Positions 17,024 to 24,776 of a stretch of 64,000 bases of DNA are shown here, piece after piece (the stretch's first letter is position 1; each line of letters opens with the position of its first letter). The DNA lies in NCBI RefSeq assembly GCF_000264945.2, contig NZ_CP013070.1, forward strand, positions 1,488,001 to 1,552,000, written 5' to 3'. Made by a program: the position numbers and the translations under genes. This DNA is from Sphingobium indicum B90A (GTDB lineage: Bacteria; Pseudomonadota; Alphaproteobacteria; Sphingomonadales; Sphingomonadaceae). The notes below the pieces were generated by a model, which was not told the origin of the DNA, searched no databases, and worked only from the letters and a program-made list of their open reading frames with translations.

Positions 17024-18334
17024 ATGGCCGATCTTTTCGCTCCCGACGACATCCCCCCTGTCCCAGCCGACGCGCCGCTGGCCGACAGGCTGCGCCCGCG
17101 CGCGCTGGCGGAGGTCGTCGGCCAGGACCATCTGACCGGGCCGGAGGGGGCGATCGGCCGCATGGTCGCCGCCGGCCGCCTCTCCTCGATCATCCTCTGG
17201 GGTCCGCCGGGCACGGGCAAGACCACCATCTCCCGCCTGCTTGCCGACGCGGTGGGCATGCGTTTCGAACCGATCTCCGCCGTCTTCTCCGGCGTGGCCG
17301 ACCTCAAGAAGGTCTTTGCCGCCGCGAAGGACCATGCCCGGCGGGGCGAGAAGACCCTGCTGTTCGTGGATGAGATCCACCGCTTCAACCGGGCGCAGCA
17401 GGACGGCTTCCTCCCCTTCGTGGAGGACGGCACCGTCACGCTGGTGGGCGCGACCACGGAAAATCCCAGCTTCGAACTCAACGCCGCGCTCCTCTCCCGC
17501 GCGCAGGTGCTGATCCTGCGCCGGCTGGACGCGAGCGCGCTGGAACAGTTGCTCGACCGCGCCGAAGCGCTGACCGGCCGCCCCCTGCCGCTCGACGCCG
17601 CCGCCCGCGAAGCCCTGCTCGCCAGCGCCGACGGCGACGGACGCTTCCTGCTGAACCAGGTCGAAACGCTTTATTCCATCGACCTCCCGCAGCCGCTCGA
17701 TCCGGCGGGCCTTTCCGCCCTGCTCCACCGCCGCGTCGCGGTCTACGACAAGGACCGGGAGGGGCATTACAACCTCATCTCCGCGCTCCACAAAAGCCTG
17801 CGCGGTTCCGACCCGCAGGCCGCGCTCTATTATCTCGCCCGCATGCTCACCGCGGGGGAGGAGCCGCTCTACGTCCTGCGCCGCCTGGTCCGCTTCGCCG
17901 CGGAGGACATCGGCCTCGCCGACCCGCAGGCGCTGGTCCAATGCCTCGCCGCCAAGGACAGCTATGAATTTCTCGGCTCCCCCGAAGGCGAACTCGCCAT
18001 CGTCCAGGCCTGCCTCTATTGCGCCACCGCGCCCAAATCCAACGCCGCCTACAGCGCCATGAAATCCGCCTGGAGGTCCGCCCGCGAGACCGGATCGCTG
18101 ATGCCGCCGCAGAATATCCTGAACGCCCCGACCAGGCTCATGAAAAGCATCGGCTACGGCAAGGACTATCAGTACGACCATGACGCGCAGGACGACTTTT
18201 CCGGCGACAATTACTGGCCCGAAGAGATGCAGCCCCAGAGCTTCTACGCCCCCACCGAACGCGGCTTCGAAGCGCGCATCGCCGAACGCATGGCCTATTG
18301 GGAGCGCCTGAGGGCCGAACGCCGCCCGAAATGA
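17024..18334 (+). CDS. rarA: Replication-associated recombination protein A (RarA/MgsA)
   Basis: AAA+ ATPase of 436 residues that acts at stalled replication forks. Walker A is GPPGTGKTT (residues 60-68) and Walker B is LLFVDEIH (about 112-119). The region GTVTLVGATTENPSFELNAALLSR is the sensor-1/arginine-finger part typical of RarA and the Werner-helicase-interacting proteins, and the C-terminal domain contains RSARETGSLMPP and the NAPTRLMKSIGYG segment. The ATG used (MADLFAPDD) is the usual start. The stop overlaps the next gene's ATG (ATGA), coupling an unknown protein to it. Confidence 0.96.
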   Translation: MADLFAPDDIPPVPADAPLADRLRPRALAEVVGQDHLTGPEGAIGRMVAAGRLSSIILWGPPGTGKTTISRLLADAVGMRFEPISAVFSGVADLKKVFAAAKDHARRGEKTLLFVDEIHRFNRAQQDGFLPFVEDGTVTLVGATTENPSFELNAALLSRAQVLILRRLDASALEQLLDRAEALTGRPLPLDAAAREALLASADGDGRFLLNQVETLYSIDLPQPLDPAGLSALLHRRVAVYDKDREGHYNLISALHKSLRGSDPQAALYYLARMLTAGEEPLYVLRRLVRFAAEDIGLADPQALVQCLAAKDSYEFLGSPEGELAIVQACLYCATAPKSNAAYSAMKSAWRSARETGSLMPPQNILNAPTRLMKSIGYGKDYQYDHDAQDDFSGDNYWPEEMQPQSFYAPTERGFEARIAERMAYWERLRAERRPK

Positions 18335-19191
18335 CGCCCCGCTTCGTCCGCTACGCCGTCATCGACTGGTCCGGCGCAAAGGGTTCGCGTCACAAGGGCA
18401 TAGCCGTCGCCCTGTGCGAGGCCGGCGATGCGGCGCCCCGGCTCCAGCATCCGGACGGCGGCGGCCTCTGGTCGCGCAGCGCCGTCGCGGACTGGCTTGT
18501 CCACGCGGCGGCCGAAGCCCCGACGCTGTTCGGCTTCGATTTCAGCTTCGCCCCGCCCTATGTCGCGCGCCAGGGCTATCTGCCCGGCGACGAGGTGCCC
18601 GTCACCGGCCCCGCCTTCTGGGCCTATGTCGAGAGCATCTGCGCGGACGAAGACCTGGGCGCGGCCAGCCTGCTGGAACGCACCCACCGCCGGCATTTCT
18701 ATTTCGGCAAGGCCGACGGCATCAAGGCGGACTATATGCACAACCGCGCCTGCGAGGCGCACTACAACGCGCAGGGCGGCGGCAAGCCCTCCACCGTCTA
18801 TGACGCCATCGGCGCGGCGCAGGTCGCCAAGGCCAGCTTTTCAGGGATGCGCCTGCTCCACCGCGTCCATCCCCATGTCCCCATCTGGCCCTTCGACCCG
18901 CCGCCCGAAAGCGGCTCGCTGATCGTGGAAATCTATACCAGCATCGCCGCCCGCGCCGCCGGACGCCCCAGGGGCAGGGCGAAGATGCGCGACCTGCCTG
19001 CGCTGAACGACGCTCTCCTTGCCGTCGAATCGCAGCCGCATGAGGGCCTTCCCCCCGACGATCACGGCGCCGACGCGATCCTGACCGCCGCCTGGCTGCG
19101 CCGCATGGCCCCGCGCCCCGGCCTGTGGAACCCGGCGCCGCTCGATCGGAAAATCGCCGCAACAGAGGGCTGGACGTTCGGCATCATCTGA
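18331..19191 (+). CDS. Conserved protein of unknown function, RNase H-like N-terminus
   Basis: A 286-residue protein I cannot place with certainty. It begins with YAVIDWSGAKGS, a strand-then-Asp motif like that of DUF429-type RNase H-fold proteins, followed later by LFGFDFSFAPPYV and by a C-terminal DDHGADAILTAAWLR containing a conserved-looking acidic pair, consistent with an Asp-rich nuclease-like site. The start ATG overlaps the TGA of rarA, so it is probably translated with it and may share its role in DNA repair, but this is inference only. No signal peptide or membrane segment is seen. Confidence 0.7.
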   Translation: MTPRFVRYAVIDWSGAKGSRHKGIAVALCEAGDAAPRLQHPDGGGLWSRSAVADWLVHAAAEAPTLFGFDFSFAPPYVARQGYLPGDEVPVTGPAFWAYVESICADEDLGAASLLERTHRRHFYFGKADGIKADYMHNRACEAHYNAQGGGKPSTVYDAIGAAQVAKASFSGMRLLHRVHPHVPIWPFDPPPESGSLIVEIYTSIAARAAGRPRGRAKMRDLPALNDALLAVESQPHEGLPPDDHGADAILTAAWLRRMAPRPGLWNPAPLDRKIAATEGWTFGII

Positions 19192-19222
19192 TAGTAAGGC
19201 GCTCCCCGTCCGACGCGGACAT

Positions 19223-19297
<75 letters not shown>

Positions 19298-19332
19298 TGA
19301 CATTCCCGCGCCATCCGCGCTATAGTCGCCCG

Positions 19333-19725
19333 ATGGCATATCAACGCCTGAAAAGCTGGGCCAGCGCGCTGAAGCTCGACATCATGGCCCTGTGGATCGC
19401 CGCCCGCGACAGCCGCACGCCTCTGCTCGCAAAGCTCGTCGCGGCGGGAGTCGCCGGTTTCGCGCTCAGCCCGGTCGACCTCATCCCGGACTTCATCCCG
19501 ATCCTGGGCTATCTGGACGATCTCATCATCCTGCCGCTCGGCATAGCGCTGGCGATCCGCCTCATCCCCCCGCCGCTGATGACGCAGTTCCGGGCCGAAG
19601 CGCGCCGCCTGTCGGACCGTCCCCAAAGCCGCGCGGCCATGGCGGTCATTCTCCTGCTCTGGCTGGGGTCGGGGCTGGCGCTGTCGCTTTGCGCCACGCT
19701 CTGGATCGCCCGCCGCGCCCACTGA
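19333..19725 (+). CDS. DUF1232 (YkvA-family) membrane protein
   Basis: A 130-residue small membrane protein. The YkvA/DUF1232 core is plain: GFALSPVDLIPDFIPILGYL then DDLIILPLGIALAIRLIPP, two hydrophobic segments around residues 40-80, with a third helix near the C-terminus (AMAVILLLWLGSGLALSL). Members are found in bacterial inner membranes; their function is not settled. The ATG at 19333 is used because a longer reading would run back through the tRNA gene 36 bases upstream. It may be co-transcribed with the tRNA. Confidence 0.85.
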   Translation: MAYQRLKSWASALKLDIMALWIAARDSRTPLLAKLVAAGVAGFALSPVDLIPDFIPILGYLDDLIILPLGIALAIRLIPPPLMTQFRAEARRLSDRPQSRAAMAVILLLWLGSGLALSLCATLWIARRAH

Positions 19726-19755
19726 TGCCATTCCATCCAGCCCGAAAAGCAAAAT

Positions 19756-19781
19756 GGGGGCCGGCATTTCTGCCGGTCCCC
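19756..19781 (-). terminator. Intrinsic terminator for a minus-strand transcript
   Basis: Stem GGGGACCGGCA / TGCCGGCCCC (one G-U-type pair) with a four-base loop. On the minus strand it is followed by CATTTTGCTTTT, a U-rich tail; on the plus strand no T run follows. It therefore best ends a transcript that comes from the right, such as the cupin mRNA or a separate small RNA. Confidence 0.6.
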
Positions 19782-20177
19782 ACTTCCGTCGCGTCTCCCG
19801 ATCCGCTTCTCTTTCAAGATGCGATCATCGGACTCGGCGTTCGATAGGTCCGCCTCAAAGGCTTTGCTATCGTTTCGGCTCCGTTCGTCCGGCCGGTCGG
19901 CCTTTCTCCCGCAGCCTGTCCTCTTTGCCCGATGCCCGACGTTCACTTTCGCGCGTACCCGGCATCATCCATTGAGAACCGTCGGATTTTCCGCATCTTC
20001 CTTCCGGTCCATGCTTCTTTCCCAACGCTCGAAAATTCCTTCAAGTCACTGATTTCTCATCGACTTTGGCATCCAGATTTCTCTGTCTCCCGGTCTTTCC
20101 GATAAGATGATGCTCTCACCAAAAGCGAGTCGCTCAAAGCGGAATCTCGCAGCTGGAAGGGCGCCTCGCGCTAAAGC
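19782..20177 (-). ncRNA. Non-coding stretch, possible small RNA or long 3' UTR on the minus strand
   Basis: About 400 bases with no convincing gene: the open frames are short, overlap each other and carry no recognisable domain. The stretch is less GC-rich than its surroundings and shows strong strand bias, the minus strand being very rich in A and G. It ends in an intrinsic terminator of matching polarity at 19756-19781. This fits a structured or regulatory RNA, or a long 3' UTR of the cupin gene. No known RNA family (tmRNA, RNase P, 6S, SRP) could be recognised. Confidence 0.3.
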
Positions 20178-20196
20178 TGTGGATAAATGTGGATAA
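20178..20196 (-). promoter_or_regulatory. Two tandem DnaA-box motifs
   Basis: On the minus strand TTATCCACA occurs twice, at 20196-20188 and 20186-20178, separated by one base, so the pair is spaced one helical turn apart and faces the same way. Both match the strict DnaA-box consensus. They lie just behind the stop codon of the cupin gene, at the edge of the purine-biased non-coding stretch. They may titrate or bind DnaA; one pair alone does not define an origin. Confidence 0.5.
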
Positions 20197-20210
20197 ATTT
20201 TCGCCACGGT

Positions 20211-20651
20211 TCAGCCCCCCGGCGACCAGCCCTCCGGCGCCAGCGCGAAGCCCGAAAATTCAAATCCCGGCACCACCGTGCAACTGACCAGGCTCCAGCC
20301 GCCCATGGGCCGCGCCGCCTGCCAGTGACCCGCCGGAACCATCGCCTGCGGGCTCTGCCCCGCCAGCACGTCCCCGCCCAGCAGCAGGTTCCGCACGGCC
20401 CCGCCCTCTTCCGCGATGGAAAGCCCTATCGGCGCCCCGCCATGCCAGAACCAATGCTCGTCGGCGTCGACCCGGTGCCAGTGCGACCGCTGATGCGCCT
20501 CCAGCAGGAAATAGATCGCCGTCCCGCCGGCCCGCTCGCCCGGTTCGGCCGCCGCCCGCCAGGTCTCCCGAAACCATCCCCCCTCCGGATGCGGGGCCAG
20601 GTCCAGCGTCCGGATCAGCGCCTCCGCCGTCCCCTCGTCGCAACCGTCCAT
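20211..20651 (-). CDS. Cupin domain protein (DUF985 / cupin-5)
   Basis: A 146-residue single-domain cupin of the DUF985 family (yeast YML079w-like). Family markers are visible: LAPHPEGGWFRETWR near residue 18, TAIYFLLEAHQRSHWHRVDADE with the metal- or ligand-facing His residues, and a closing GFEFSGFALAPEGW. Proteins of this fold bind a small ligand, often a sugar or nucleotide derivative, but their reaction is unknown. It is monocistronic on the minus strand and diverges from the glycine-zipper protein gene. Confidence 0.85.
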   Translation of the reverse strand: MDGCDEGTAEALIRTLDLAPHPEGGWFRETWRAAAEPGERAGGTAIYFLLEAHQRSHWHRVDADEHWFWHGGAPIGLSIAEEGGAVRNLLLGGDVLAGQSPQAMVPAGHWQAARPMGGWSLVSCTVVPGFEFSGFALAPEGWSPGG

Positions 20652-20772
20652 CGCTTCGCCTCGAAATTTATCATATGGAAAACAACATGATGCGCCGTTG
20701 TCGCAGGTTCATGCAACCTCCATCAATATGCGCGGGTTGAACGATCAAAGCACGCCTTTTGGAGGAGATAAA

Positions 20773-21075
20773 ATGCGTAAAGCCCTTATGGCCATGGCCG
20801 CCGTCTCGCTGGCCATTCCCGCCTCGATGGCCGTTCCCACGGACGGCGCCAACGCCCGCCGCCATTATGAATATCGCGAATGGCGCGGCCGCGACGGCCG
20901 CATGTACTGCCGCAAGTCCAACGGCACGACCGGCCTGATCGTCGGCGGCGTGGGCGGCGCGCTGGTCGGGCGCGCCATCGACACGCGGGGCGACCGCGCC
21001 ACCGGCACGATCCTGGGCGCGGCCGGCGGCGCGCTGCTCGGCAAGGAAATCGACAGCAAGCGTCGCTGCCGCTGA
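20773..21075 (+). CDS. Glycine-zipper 2TM domain envelope protein
   Basis: A 100-residue exported protein. It has a signal peptide (MRKALMAMAAVSLAIPASMA) and then a short basic, tyrosine-rich linker, followed by two glycine-zipper helices: GLIVGGVGGALVGRAI and GTILGAAGGALLGKEI. The ending is KRRCR. Such small proteins sit in the envelope and are often stress-responsive. The start is set by a perfect ribosome-binding site, GGAGGAG at 20761-20767; a longer open frame upstream lacks one. A strong terminator follows at 21084. Confidence 0.85.
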   Translation: MRKALMAMAAVSLAIPASMAVPTDGANARRHYEYREWRGRDGRMYCRKSNGTTGLIVGGVGGALVGRAIDTRGDRATGTILGAAGGALLGKEIDSKRRCR

Positions 21076-21083
21076 CAGGCGCG

Positions 21084-21119
21084 AAAAGGGGCGGCTTCCG
21101 ATGGGAAGCCGCCCCTTTT
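21084..21119. terminator. Bidirectional intrinsic terminator
   Basis: A perfect 16-bp stem, AAAAGGGGCGGCTTCC paired with GGAAGCCGCCCCTTTT, with a GATG loop. T runs close the stem on both strands. It lies between the convergent glycine-zipper gene and the small secreted-protein gene and can serve both. Confidence 0.9.
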
Positions 21120-21141
21120 CCTGTTCAACGCGCCCGCAGGC

Positions 21142-21426
21142 TTATTCGGCGGCGGCGCCGCGCGCGTCATCGACCTTGAAATCCACGGCCTGGCCGCCGG
21201 AAACGCCCGAAACGCGGCCATTCTTGACCGAAAGGTTGAAGGCGACGGCGTCGGGATAGCGACGGCCGGAAATCACCTTGCCAGTCTTGGTGTCCTTGAC
21301 GTCATACACATAGGTGTAACCTTCGTGCGTGAACTTCTGCTTGGCGGCCTCTTCGGCATGGGCCGCGGCATTGGCGGCGCCGACGACGACCAGGGCGGAC
21401 ATTAGAAACTTGGACAGCATTCGCAT
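21142..21426 (-). CDS. Small predicted secreted protein, unknown function
   Basis: A 94-residue protein with a signal peptide (hydrophobic FLMSALVVVGAANAAAHA, cleavage after AHA near residue 24). The mature part is about 70 residues of beta-rich sequence, YTYVYDVKDTKTGKVISGRR, ending in an acidic tail, with no cysteine. I recognise no domain. The start has an ideal ribosome-binding site on the minus strand (AAGGAG, seven bases before ATG). It is convergent with the glycine-zipper gene and shares its terminator. A periplasmic location is likely from the signal peptide. Confidence 0.72.
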   Translation of the reverse strand: MRMLSKFLMSALVVVGAANAAAHAEEAAKQKFTHEGYTYVYDVKDTKTGKVISGRRYPDAVAFNLSVKNGRVSGVSGGQAVDFKVDDARGAAAE

Positions 21427-21559
21427 GAGTAAACTCCTTGTGAATGCCGATCAAACACCTCTGGAATATTCTTTTCTGTTGGCGCCGGTTTATGAAGCGC
21501 GCGGGGAAAACGACAATCGCAAACAAAGGCGAAACGATTGCATTTCCCGCAACCGTTTC

Positions 21560-21967
21560 TCAACCCTTTGATAAATCGACGATATGCCTGAATTCCGCCG
21601 CCGTCAGCGGGGACACGGAAAGGCGGGATTGGCGTATCATCGCCATATCAGCCAGCTTCGGATCGGCCTTCATCGTCTTCAGCGTCACGGGCTTTTCGAA
21701 CTTTTCCTTGGGCGCCACATGGACGGCGATCCACTTGCCCGTCTCATCCGTGCTGTCGGGCGCTGCCTCCCCGACGATCTCCATGATGCCGACCGCCTCG
21801 ACCCCGATATTGCTGTGGTAGAAGATGGAAAGGTCGCCCTTGCGCATCGCCCTCATATGGCCCTGCGCGGCGTGATTGCGCACGCCGTCCCACTCGGCCC
21901 TGCCCCTTTCGACCAGGTCGTCATAGGAAAAGGCGTCGGGTTCCGATTTCATCAGCCAATAGTTCAT
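21560..21967 (-). CDS. EVE domain-containing protein
   Basis: A 135-residue protein made of one EVE domain, a PUA/YTH-related fold thought to bind modified bases in DNA or RNA. It starts with the typical MNYWLMKSEPDAFSYDDL and continues with WDGVRNHAAQGHMRAMRKGDLSIFYHSN cut here into two recognisable halves: WDGVRNHAA (the binding-loop region) and GDLSIFYHS. The closing segment MIRQSRLSVSPLT is also family-typical. It stands alone on the minus strand, divergent from the oxygenase gene. The ligand is not known. Confidence 0.92.
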   Translation of the reverse strand: MNYWLMKSEPDAFSYDDLVERGRAEWDGVRNHAAQGHMRAMRKGDLSIFYHSNIGVEAVGIMEIVGEAAPDSTDETGKWIAVHVAPKEKFEKPVTLKTMKADPKLADMAMIRQSRLSVSPLTAAEFRHIVDLSKG

Positions 21968-22072
21968 GGCTTATCCTTGCATCAGCCGCGAAGGACGATC
22001 AAGGATGCGCGCATGACCCGCGCCGCCACGACGGCGCGCCAGCCCGATCCAATTGAATTTCGGAGAAATCGC

Positions 22073-23017
22073 GTGTCGCAATCGGTGCCGGGACAAGTGC
22101 CCGTCCTGTCCCTGGCCAACATGGCCAGGGCCGACTTCGCCGCCGCCTTCGGCGGTTCCTTCCAGCGCTTCGGCTTCGCCATGGTGAAGGACCATGGCAT
22201 GGACCAGGCGCTGATCGACCGTGGCTGGGCGCTCGCCCGCCGGTTCTTCGCCCTGCCGGAGGAGGTCAAGCGCCGCTACGACGCCCGGTATAATGGCGGC
22301 CAGCGGGGCTACACCGCCTTCGGCGTGGAGATCGCCAAGGGCGCGAGCGAGAACGACCTCAAGGAATTCTGGCATGTCGGCCGCGACCTCCCCGAAGGCG
22401 ATCCGCTGGCGCGGAGCATGCCGCCCAATGTCTGGCCGGAGGAACTGCCGGAATTCCATGAGACGTTCTCGCGCCTCTATGCCGAATTCGACCGCGTCGG
22501 CGCCGACCTGCTCTCCGCCATCGCGCTCTATCTGGGGCTGGAGGAGCGCTGGTTCGACAAGCCCGTCGAAAACGGCAATTCGATCCTGCGCCTGCTCCAC
22601 TATCCGCCCGTCTCGCCGCAGGCGCCGGGCATCCGCGCCGGCGCGCATGAGGACATCAACCTCATCACCCTGCTGCTGGGCGCGGAGGAAGGCGGGCTGG
22701 AACTGAAGGATCGGGACGGCAACTGGCTGCCCGTGGTTCCGCCGCCCGGCGCGCTCGCCATCAATGTGGGCGACATGCTCCAGCGGCTGACGAACCACCG
22801 CCTGCCCTCGACCAGCCACCGGGTCGTCAACCCGCCGCCGGAACGGCGCGGCTATTCGCGCTATTCCATGCCCTTCTTCCTGCACCTGCGGCCGGATTTC
22901 CTGATCGACGCGCTGCCCCAATGCGTGGATGCGGACCACCCCAGACGCGACCCGCCGATCACCGCGCATGATTATCTGACCGAGCGGCTGCGCGAAATCG
23001 GGCTGATCAAGGGATAA
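22073..23017 (+). CDS. Isopenicillin N synthase-like 2-oxoglutarate/Fe(II) oxygenase
   Basis: A non-heme iron oxygenase of 314 residues. The iron ligands are visible as His and Asp in GAHEDINLITLL (about residues 196-198) and a distal His in STSHRVVNP near residue 253; the 2-oxoglutarate-binding Arg-x-Ser is in RYSMPFF. The N-terminal DIOX_N half begins VPVLSLANMARADF. The start chosen is a GTG with the ribosome-binding site GGAG eight bases ahead; an ATG at 22013 would add 20 atypical residues. Substrates of this bacterial group are mostly unknown. It is a single gene, ended by a palindromic repeat. Confidence 0.88.
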   Translation: MSQSVPGQVPVLSLANMARADFAAAFGGSFQRFGFAMVKDHGMDQALIDRGWALARRFFALPEEVKRRYDARYNGGQRGYTAFGVEIAKGASENDLKEFWHVGRDLPEGDPLARSMPPNVWPEELPEFHETFSRLYAEFDRVGADLLSAIALYLGLEERWFDKPVENGNSILRLLHYPPVSPQAPGIRAGAHEDINLITLLLGAEEGGLELKDRDGNWLPVVPPPGALAINVGDMLQRLTNHRLPSTSHRVVNPPPERRGYSRYSMPFFLHLRPDFLIDALPQCVDADHPRRDPPITAHDYLTERLREIGLIKG

Positions 23018-23025
23018 GCTCACCG

Positions 23026-23089
23026 TGCTCCTGCGCAGGCAGGAGCCTAGTTCCGCCGTTTGAACTGAGCTCCTGCCTGCGCAGGAGCA
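23026..23089. repeat. Dispersed palindromic element, copy 1
   Basis: Inverted arms of about 27 bp with two mismatches around a short spacer: TGCTCCTGCGCAGGCAGGAG on the left and its complement on the right. Each arm can also fold on itself (CTCCTGC / GCAGGAG). A near-identical, perfect copy lies at 49083-49158. It sits between the convergent oxygenase and folB genes and may act as a terminator. Confidence 0.9.
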
Positions 23090-23133
23090 GGAAGCGCTCC
23101 GATCGAAACGAGCACGCCCAAAAGATCAGGAAC

Positions 23134-23517
23134 CTACCGCCGCCCGCGCCCCATGGTGATCCCGATCTCCTCCCCCTTTTCGCTGAGGGCGAGCTTCACG
23201 ATCTTCACCTCGACATGGCTGACCTTGTCGTCCTGGAGGAAGATCGTCTCGACGATATGGTCGGCCACCGCCTCGATCAGGGTGAAATGCTGTCCTTCGG
23301 GCAAGGCCGTGGTCGCCGCATGCTTGAGGTCCATGTAATTTTTGGACCGGGACAGCGGCGTGTCGGGATCGTAATGATCCGCGACCTTCAACCGCGCCCT
23401 GATCGATATGCGCAGCGGTTGCGGCAGGTGCGTCTCCTCCGAATAGATGCCGGTCAGGACATCCACGTCCAGATTGTTCACCTCCAACGTCAGGAAATCG
23501 TCAAATCCGCTGTTCAT
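23134..23517 (-). CDS. folB: Dihydroneopterin aldolase
   Basis: A 127-residue folate-pathway enzyme that cleaves 7,8-dihydroneopterin to 6-hydroxymethyl-dihydropterin and glycolaldehyde. The family fold is evident: VNNLDVDVLTGIYSEET at the start, with the conserved Tyr-x-Glu-type pocket, SKNYMDLKHAATTALPEGQHFTLIEAVADHI in the middle (recognisable parts NYMDLKH and FTLIEAVAD, with the conserved Glu), and VEVKIVKLAL near the end. Length is normal. It is a lone minus-strand gene divergent from a GNAT gene; the other folate genes are not in this window. Confidence 0.93.
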   Translation of the reverse strand: MNSGFDDFLTLEVNNLDVDVLTGIYSEETHLPQPLRISIRARLKVADHYDPDTPLSRSKNYMDLKHAATTALPEGQHFTLIEAVADHIVETIFLQDDKVSHVEVKIVKLALSEKGEEIGITMGRGRR

Positions 23518-23645
23518 AGCTCGCCACGTTCGGCCGGTCCCTGCTGCGGGAGTGGGCCAGTTTTAGACTTTTATTTTGCGAGCCACGCGCTAAAGCCCGC
23601 CGCTCTCGGCGCGTCCATGCGCCATTGAGGACGGATCGGCAAGAC

Positions 23646-24164
23646 GTGTCTGTGATAGTGCCCCTCAACATGATGTCGCGGGACGCGATAGAGCGGTTGC
23701 TCGACGCCGCCTTCGGCGCTGACCGGCACGGCCGCACAGCCTATCTGATTCGCGACGGCATGCCGTGGCTTCCCGAACTCTCCTTCGGGATAGAGGATGA
23801 GAAGGGCAGGCTGATCGGTTCGCTGCAAAGCTGGCCCGTCGCCCTCGCCGATGGAAACGGCGGCCAGACGCCGCTGATCATGGTCGGTCCCGTCGCCGTC
23901 GACCCCGCCGTCCAGGGGACGGGCCATGGCCGCGCCCTGATGGACGCCGTCGTGGCGGCCGCCCGCGCGCAGCGCAGCGATCCGCTGATGATGATCGGCG
24001 ATCCGGAATATTATGGCCGCTTCTGGGGCTTTTCGGCGGAAGCGACCGGCGGCTGGGACTGCCCCGGCCCGTTCGAGCCGCGCCGCCTGCTGGCGCTGTC
24101 GGTCGACGGGCGGCCCCTGGGCGGCACGGGCATGCTGGGTCCGCGCGCCACCGTCCGCGCCTGA
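23646..24164 (+). CDS. GNAT family N-acetyltransferase (YhbS-like)
   Basis: A roughly 172-residue GNAT-fold acetyltransferase. The acetyl-CoA pyrophosphate loop is in VAVDPAVQGTGHGRALMD (Q-x-x-G-x-G type), preceded by the strand IMVGPVAV. The later GDPEYYGRFWGFSAEA matches the YhbS subgroup, whose substrates are not well defined. The start is uncertain: a GTG at 23646 is used, but a TTG at 23625 is also in frame. It diverges from folB and stands 46 bases ahead of the DUF1285 operon, possibly as its first gene. Confidence 0.85.
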   Translation: MSVIVPLNMMSRDAIERLLDAAFGADRHGRTAYLIRDGMPWLPELSFGIEDEKGRLIGSLQSWPVALADGNGGQTPLIMVGPVAVDPAVQGTGHGRALMDAVVAAARAQRSDPLMMIGDPEYYGRFWGFSAEATGGWDCPGPFEPRRLLALSVDGRPLGGTGMLGPRATVRA

Positions 24165-24209
24165 AATTTCCCTTTTGCCTTCGGGCGCTCCGCCCCCTAT
24201 CTCCGCCCT

Positions 24210-24776
24210 ATGCCGATGGAGCCGCCCCCCGATCTCGCCAGCCTTTCCCTGACGGACATCGCGCGGCTGCTCCAGGAAAAGCGCCTGCCGCCCGTGGAGA
24301 AATGGAACCCCGACCATTGCGGCGACAGCGACATGCGCATCGCCCGCGACGGCACCTGGTTCCATCAAGGCTCGCCCATCGGGCGGGAGGCCATGGTCCG
24401 CCTCTTTTCCACCATCCTGCGCCGCGAACCGGACGGCAGCCATGTGCTGGTCACGCCCGTCGAAAAACTGTCGATCGAGGTGGAGGACGCGCCCTTCGTC
24501 GCCGTCGAGCTCAAGAGCGAGGGCGAAGGCCGGACGCGCAGCCTCGCCTTCCGGCTCAACACGAGCGACCTGATCGCCGCCGGGCCGGACAACGCCCTCA
24601 TCCTGCGCGAAACGCCCGACGGTCCGCATCCCTATCTCCACGTCCGCGGCGGGCTGGAGGCGCTGATCGCCCGCAGCGTCTATTATGAACTGATGAACCT
24701 GGCGCTGGACGAAGGCGCCGAACCCATCGGTCTCTGGAGTAACGGCGCCTTCTTCGCGCTGGACGGATCGGCATGA
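24210..24776 (+). CDS. DUF1285 family protein
   Basis: A 188-residue protein of the DUF1285 family, recognised from PPVEKWNPDHCGDSDMRIA, then GTWFHQGSPIGREAMVRLFS, and VTPVEKLSIEVEDAPF; the C-terminal half carries the second beta-barrel-like subdomain. Structures of the family show a split-barrel fold with no known reaction. The stop overlaps the next gene's ATG (ATGA), so it is the front of a coupled operon with the NUDIX and CCA-adding enzymes. A link to RNA metabolism is only suggested by those neighbours. Confidence 0.88.
   Translation: MPMEPPPDLASLSLTDIARLLQEKRLPPVEKWNPDHCGDSDMRIARDGTWFHQGSPIGREAMVRLFSTILRREPDGSHVLVTPVEKLSIEVEDAPFVAVELKSEGEGRTRSLAFRLNTSDLIAAGPDNALILRETPDGPHPYLHVRGGLEALIARSVYYELMNLALDEGAEPIGLWSNGAFFALDGSA

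Noticed and set aside
20178..20196. Chromosomal origin of replication
   Set aside because: Only two boxes are present; no box cluster, no clear AT-rich unwinding element and no dnaA or hemE neighbours. Kept only as DnaA-box motifs.
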